Positions 6,029-8,088 of a stretch of DNA of 8,088 bases are shown piece by piece. The translations under genes and the position numbers were made by a program. The stretch is from Caldifarciminota bacterium UBA3079 (GTDB lineage: Bacteria; Hydrothermota; Tepidihabitantia; Tepidihabitantales; Tepidihabitantaceae). The stretch covers positions 1-8,088 of the forward strand of contig DFBN01000134.1 in the NCBI GenBank assembly GCA_002366635.1, written 5' to 3'. Positions within the stretch are counted from its first letter, which is position 1. Every line of letters starts with the position of its first letter. The notes under the pieces were generated by a model, which saw only the letters and a list, made by a program, of their open reading frames with translations, had not been told where the DNA came from and did no database searches.

Positions 6029-8088
6029 ATGAAAAGAATCGCGATTCTTGTCCTTGGAGTGGTAGCTCTTATCCAGGCGTATTCGCTGACCAAAGGCTTC
6101 CGGATAGAACCGAGGGTGGAGTATGACCTCGGAGTGGTTTTTCTTGAGCGCTGGCGTGGTGATTATTACCTGGGGGTGGAATGCGTTATTCCGCTTGAGG
6201 AATATCTTGGTTACCAGCTCAAGGAGTCGATTGTTGAGGAATGGAAGAAGGAGACAAAGCACGCCAGGGAGCGGAAAGAACTCGCTTTCGATTCCAGGGG
6301 TCTTGTCCCGGATATCGAGCTGCCCAAGTTGCCGGTCTTCGGCGAAGGCAGTCGAATAGATATATCGGGCCACGACCGCATAACACTGGGCGGAAGGCAG
6401 ACGGTCCTCGAAGGTGTTGTGAGAACTCCGGGTGGGGGGAGATTGCTGCCCGAACTCAAGATGGAGCAGCAGCTTGCAGTCAAGCTCAACGGCACGGTCG
6501 GCGACCGGACAAAGGTGAATATCGACCACGATTCCGAGCGGCAGGAAAGCCAGAACAAAATCAAGCTATCGTATACCGGCACTGACGATGATATCGTTAA
6601 GTCGGTAGAACTGGGGGATACACGCCTCTCGATTCCAGGAACGGCATATACCGGAGATTTGCCTGTGCATAAGGGTTTGTTCGGTATCTCGACCCAGGGG
6701 AAGCTTGCCGGAGTGGATATTTACGGTATTGCTTCGCAGGAACAGTCACAGAGTCAAACCCAGAGTTTCACCGGTAAACGCCAGTTAACTGTTGACACGA
6801 TTTATGCCCGTGACTATGCCAGAGACAGATTTTATTATATCGATGTTCCCGACAAGATTCTGAACCTGCGGGTGTATGTGGATGACAGGAACCCCGCGAA
6901 CAATCAGGCTTCGCTGAAAGCGATTGCCACGGTTTATCCCGAATACCCGGACTCGATTCCCGGGAACTGGAGCTGGGACCGTGACGCCGGGGATTTCGAC
7001 CTTAAAACATTGGGTAGCGACTATGTGCTGTATCCGGGGAATATCCTTGAATTCTCCGGGAGCCTTGACCCACAGGACATTGTGGGGATGGTGGTTTTTA
7101 CGGATAAGGATACTATCGGCGGAGAGATTTTCAATGATTCGCTTGTGTTGAAGCTGCTGAAACCGGGAATGCCCGATTCGCTTTCACTGACCTGGGATTA
7201 CGAGATGAGAAATGTTTACGCATTGCCCAGGGGTGAGGTGCAGTTGAGTTCGGTGCGGTTGTTCCGGGACACGACCGGGCCCCAGGATGCGGAGTATGAA
7301 ACCAGTGGGCCAAACAACGGCAGGAGGTTCACAGAGATTCTGGGGTTGGACCAGAACGGCGACGGCAGACTGGAGTATCCTCAGTTTGATTCAAAGACCG
7401 GGCTGATTCGATTCCCGGGTGCCAAGCCTTTTGCTTCTCTCGGATTGTCGGTCCGGGATTCGGTTATCTATCGTAAAGACCCGCTTGAGGTTAATGAAGG
7501 CCGTAGATATTACATGGTAGTTGAGTTCTCCAGTGCTACCGAGTCGTATTATCTCGGACAAGTTGATATTAAAGAGGGTTCGGAGAAGGTCCGGGTGAAC
7601 GGAGAGCTGTGGACCAAAGGGGTGGGTTATGACATAAACTATACCACGGGCAGGTTGTCTTTCCTGCGGGCTTTGCCACCTGATGCGGATATTCGGGTTA
7701 CATTTGAGTACCGTCCCTGGTTTTCACTGTCTCAGAAGTCGCTTCTGGGCACGCGGGCAGAATGGCGGCTCGGGACGAACGGTAAGGTTGGCACGAGTGT
7801 TTTCTACCGGAGCGAAGGTATCCCTGGTGACAAGCCGGTGCTGGGTTCGGAGTCATTCAGGCGGACGATTGCTGAAACAGACGCTTCTTACAGTATCAGC
7901 AATGAGAGGGTGAGTGCATTTCTTGACCGCCTTCCATTGATAAGGGCTCAGGCTCCATCGAAGTTCTCTACCGCATTGGAAGGCGCGATTTCGCTTCCAG
8001 ACCCCAATACCCGAGGGGTAGCTTATCTGGATGATTTCGAGGGAACCACTATTACCAGGGATGTGAGCACCAATGCCATACTCTGGTA
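6029..8088 (+). CDS. sprA: SprA-like outer-membrane/T9SS translocon protein, amino-terminal part (truncated by window end)
   Basis: The reading frame from the ATG at 6029 stays open for 686 codons to the window edge; SprA proteins exceed 2000 residues, so only about the first third is present. Residues 1-19 (MKRIAILVLGVVALIQAYS) look like a signal peptide, and a charged helical stretch follows at about 65-87. Residues 143-206 carry what I recall as the SprA_N pattern: PELKMEQQLAVKLNGTVGD, KVNIDHDSERQESQNKIKL, then SVELGDTRLSIPGT and KGLFGIS. Later come VYVDDRN (283-289), DQNGDGRLEY (441-450), KSLLGTRAEWRLG (570-582) and DPNTRGVAYLDDFEGT (658-673), all close to SprA. In Bacteroidota this family forms the giant beta-barrel channel through which T9SS substrates cross the outer membrane, and it is needed for gliding in Flavobacterium. 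Here only the homology is seen; secretion function is inferred. The gene starts 4 bases after dxs without a clear Shine-Dalgarno, so translation may be coupled. Confidence 0.85.
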   Translation, partial: MKRIAILVLGVVALIQAYSLTKGFRIEPRVEYDLGVVFLERWRGDYYLGVECVIPLEEYLGYQLKESIVEEWKKETKHARERKELAFDSRGLVPDIELPKLPVFGEGSRIDISGHDRITLGGRQTVLEGVVRTPGGGRLLPELKMEQQLAVKLNGTVGDRTKVNIDHDSERQESQNKIKLSYTGTDDDIVKSVELGDTRLSIPGTAYTGDLPVHKGLFGISTQGKLAGVDIYGIASQEQSQSQTQSFTGKRQLTVDTIYARDYARDRFYYIDVPDKILNLRVYVDDRNPANNQASLKAIATVYPEYPDSIPGNWSWDRDAGDFDLKTLGSDYVLYPGNILEFSGSLDPQDIVGMVVFTDKDTIGGEIFNDSLVLKLLKPGMPDSLSLTWDYEMRNVYALPRGEVQLSSVRLFRDTTGPQDAEYETSGPNNGRRFTEILGLDQNGDGRLEYPQFDSKTGLIRFPGAKPFASLGLSVRDSVIYRKDPLEVNEGRRYYMVVEFSSATESYYLGQVDIKEGSEKVRVNGELWTKGVGYDINYTTGRLSFLRALPPDADIRVTFEYRPWFSLSQKSLLGTRAEWRLGTNGKVGTSVFYRSEGIPGDKPVLGSESFRRTIAETDASYSISNERVSAFLDRLPLIRAQAPSKFSTALEGAISLPDPNTRGVAYLDDFEGTTITRDVSTNAILW

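Overview
All convincing genes in this window lie on the + strand and are tightly packed, as in a bacterial chromosome. The organism looks like an uncultured Gram-negative bacterium. It has a periplasmic HtrA/Do protease, the MEP isoprenoid pathway enzyme Dxs, and the amino-terminal part of a large SprA-like outer-membrane protein. SprA is the type IX secretion (T9SS) translocon of Bacteroidota, with relatives in other FCB-related lineages. A moderately GC-rich sequence with good Shine-Dalgarno sites at some genes, a SprA homologue, and a small CxxC protein at the left edge fits an FCB-group or WOR-3-like candidate phylum better than a classical Bacteroidota genome. That placement is inference; no single gene settles it.

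Layout. Bases 1-97 probably hold the last residues of an upstream gene. Bases 153-734 encode a 193-residue protein with a cysteine-rich amino terminus, probably zinc-binding, of unknown function. Bases 793-2283 encode a complete Do/HtrA serine protease with a signal peptide, an intact His-Asp-Ser triad and two PDZ domains. The 147 bases between its stop and the preferred folD start hold a small hairpin followed by a T-rich tract (a weak terminator candidate), an orphan Shine-Dalgarno sequence, and a potentially regulatory fold around the folD start codon.

From 2431 there is a compact run: folD, a short-chain prenyl diphosphate synthase (ispA type), dxs, then the SprA-like gene. folD and ispA overlap by 14 bases, ispA and dxs are 2 bases apart, and dxs and the SprA-like gene are 4 bases apart, so the run is probably one operon. 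folD, ispA and dxs keep the familiar order of the bacterial folD-xseA-xseB-ispA-dxs cluster, but xseA and xseB are absent from between folD and ispA.

How they work together. FolD interconverts folate one-carbon units. Dxs makes the first MEP intermediate from pyruvate and glyceraldehyde 3-phosphate, and the IspA-type enzyme condenses the C5 products into an allylic prenyl diphosphate for quinones and undecaprenyl carriers. HtrA and the SprA-like protein both belong to the envelope. The points most worth following up are the SprA-like translocon gene attached to an isoprenoid operon, and the alternative RNA folds that place the folD Shine-Dalgarno in a hairpin loop. No tRNA, rRNA, CRISPR array, insertion sequence or phage gene was seen.
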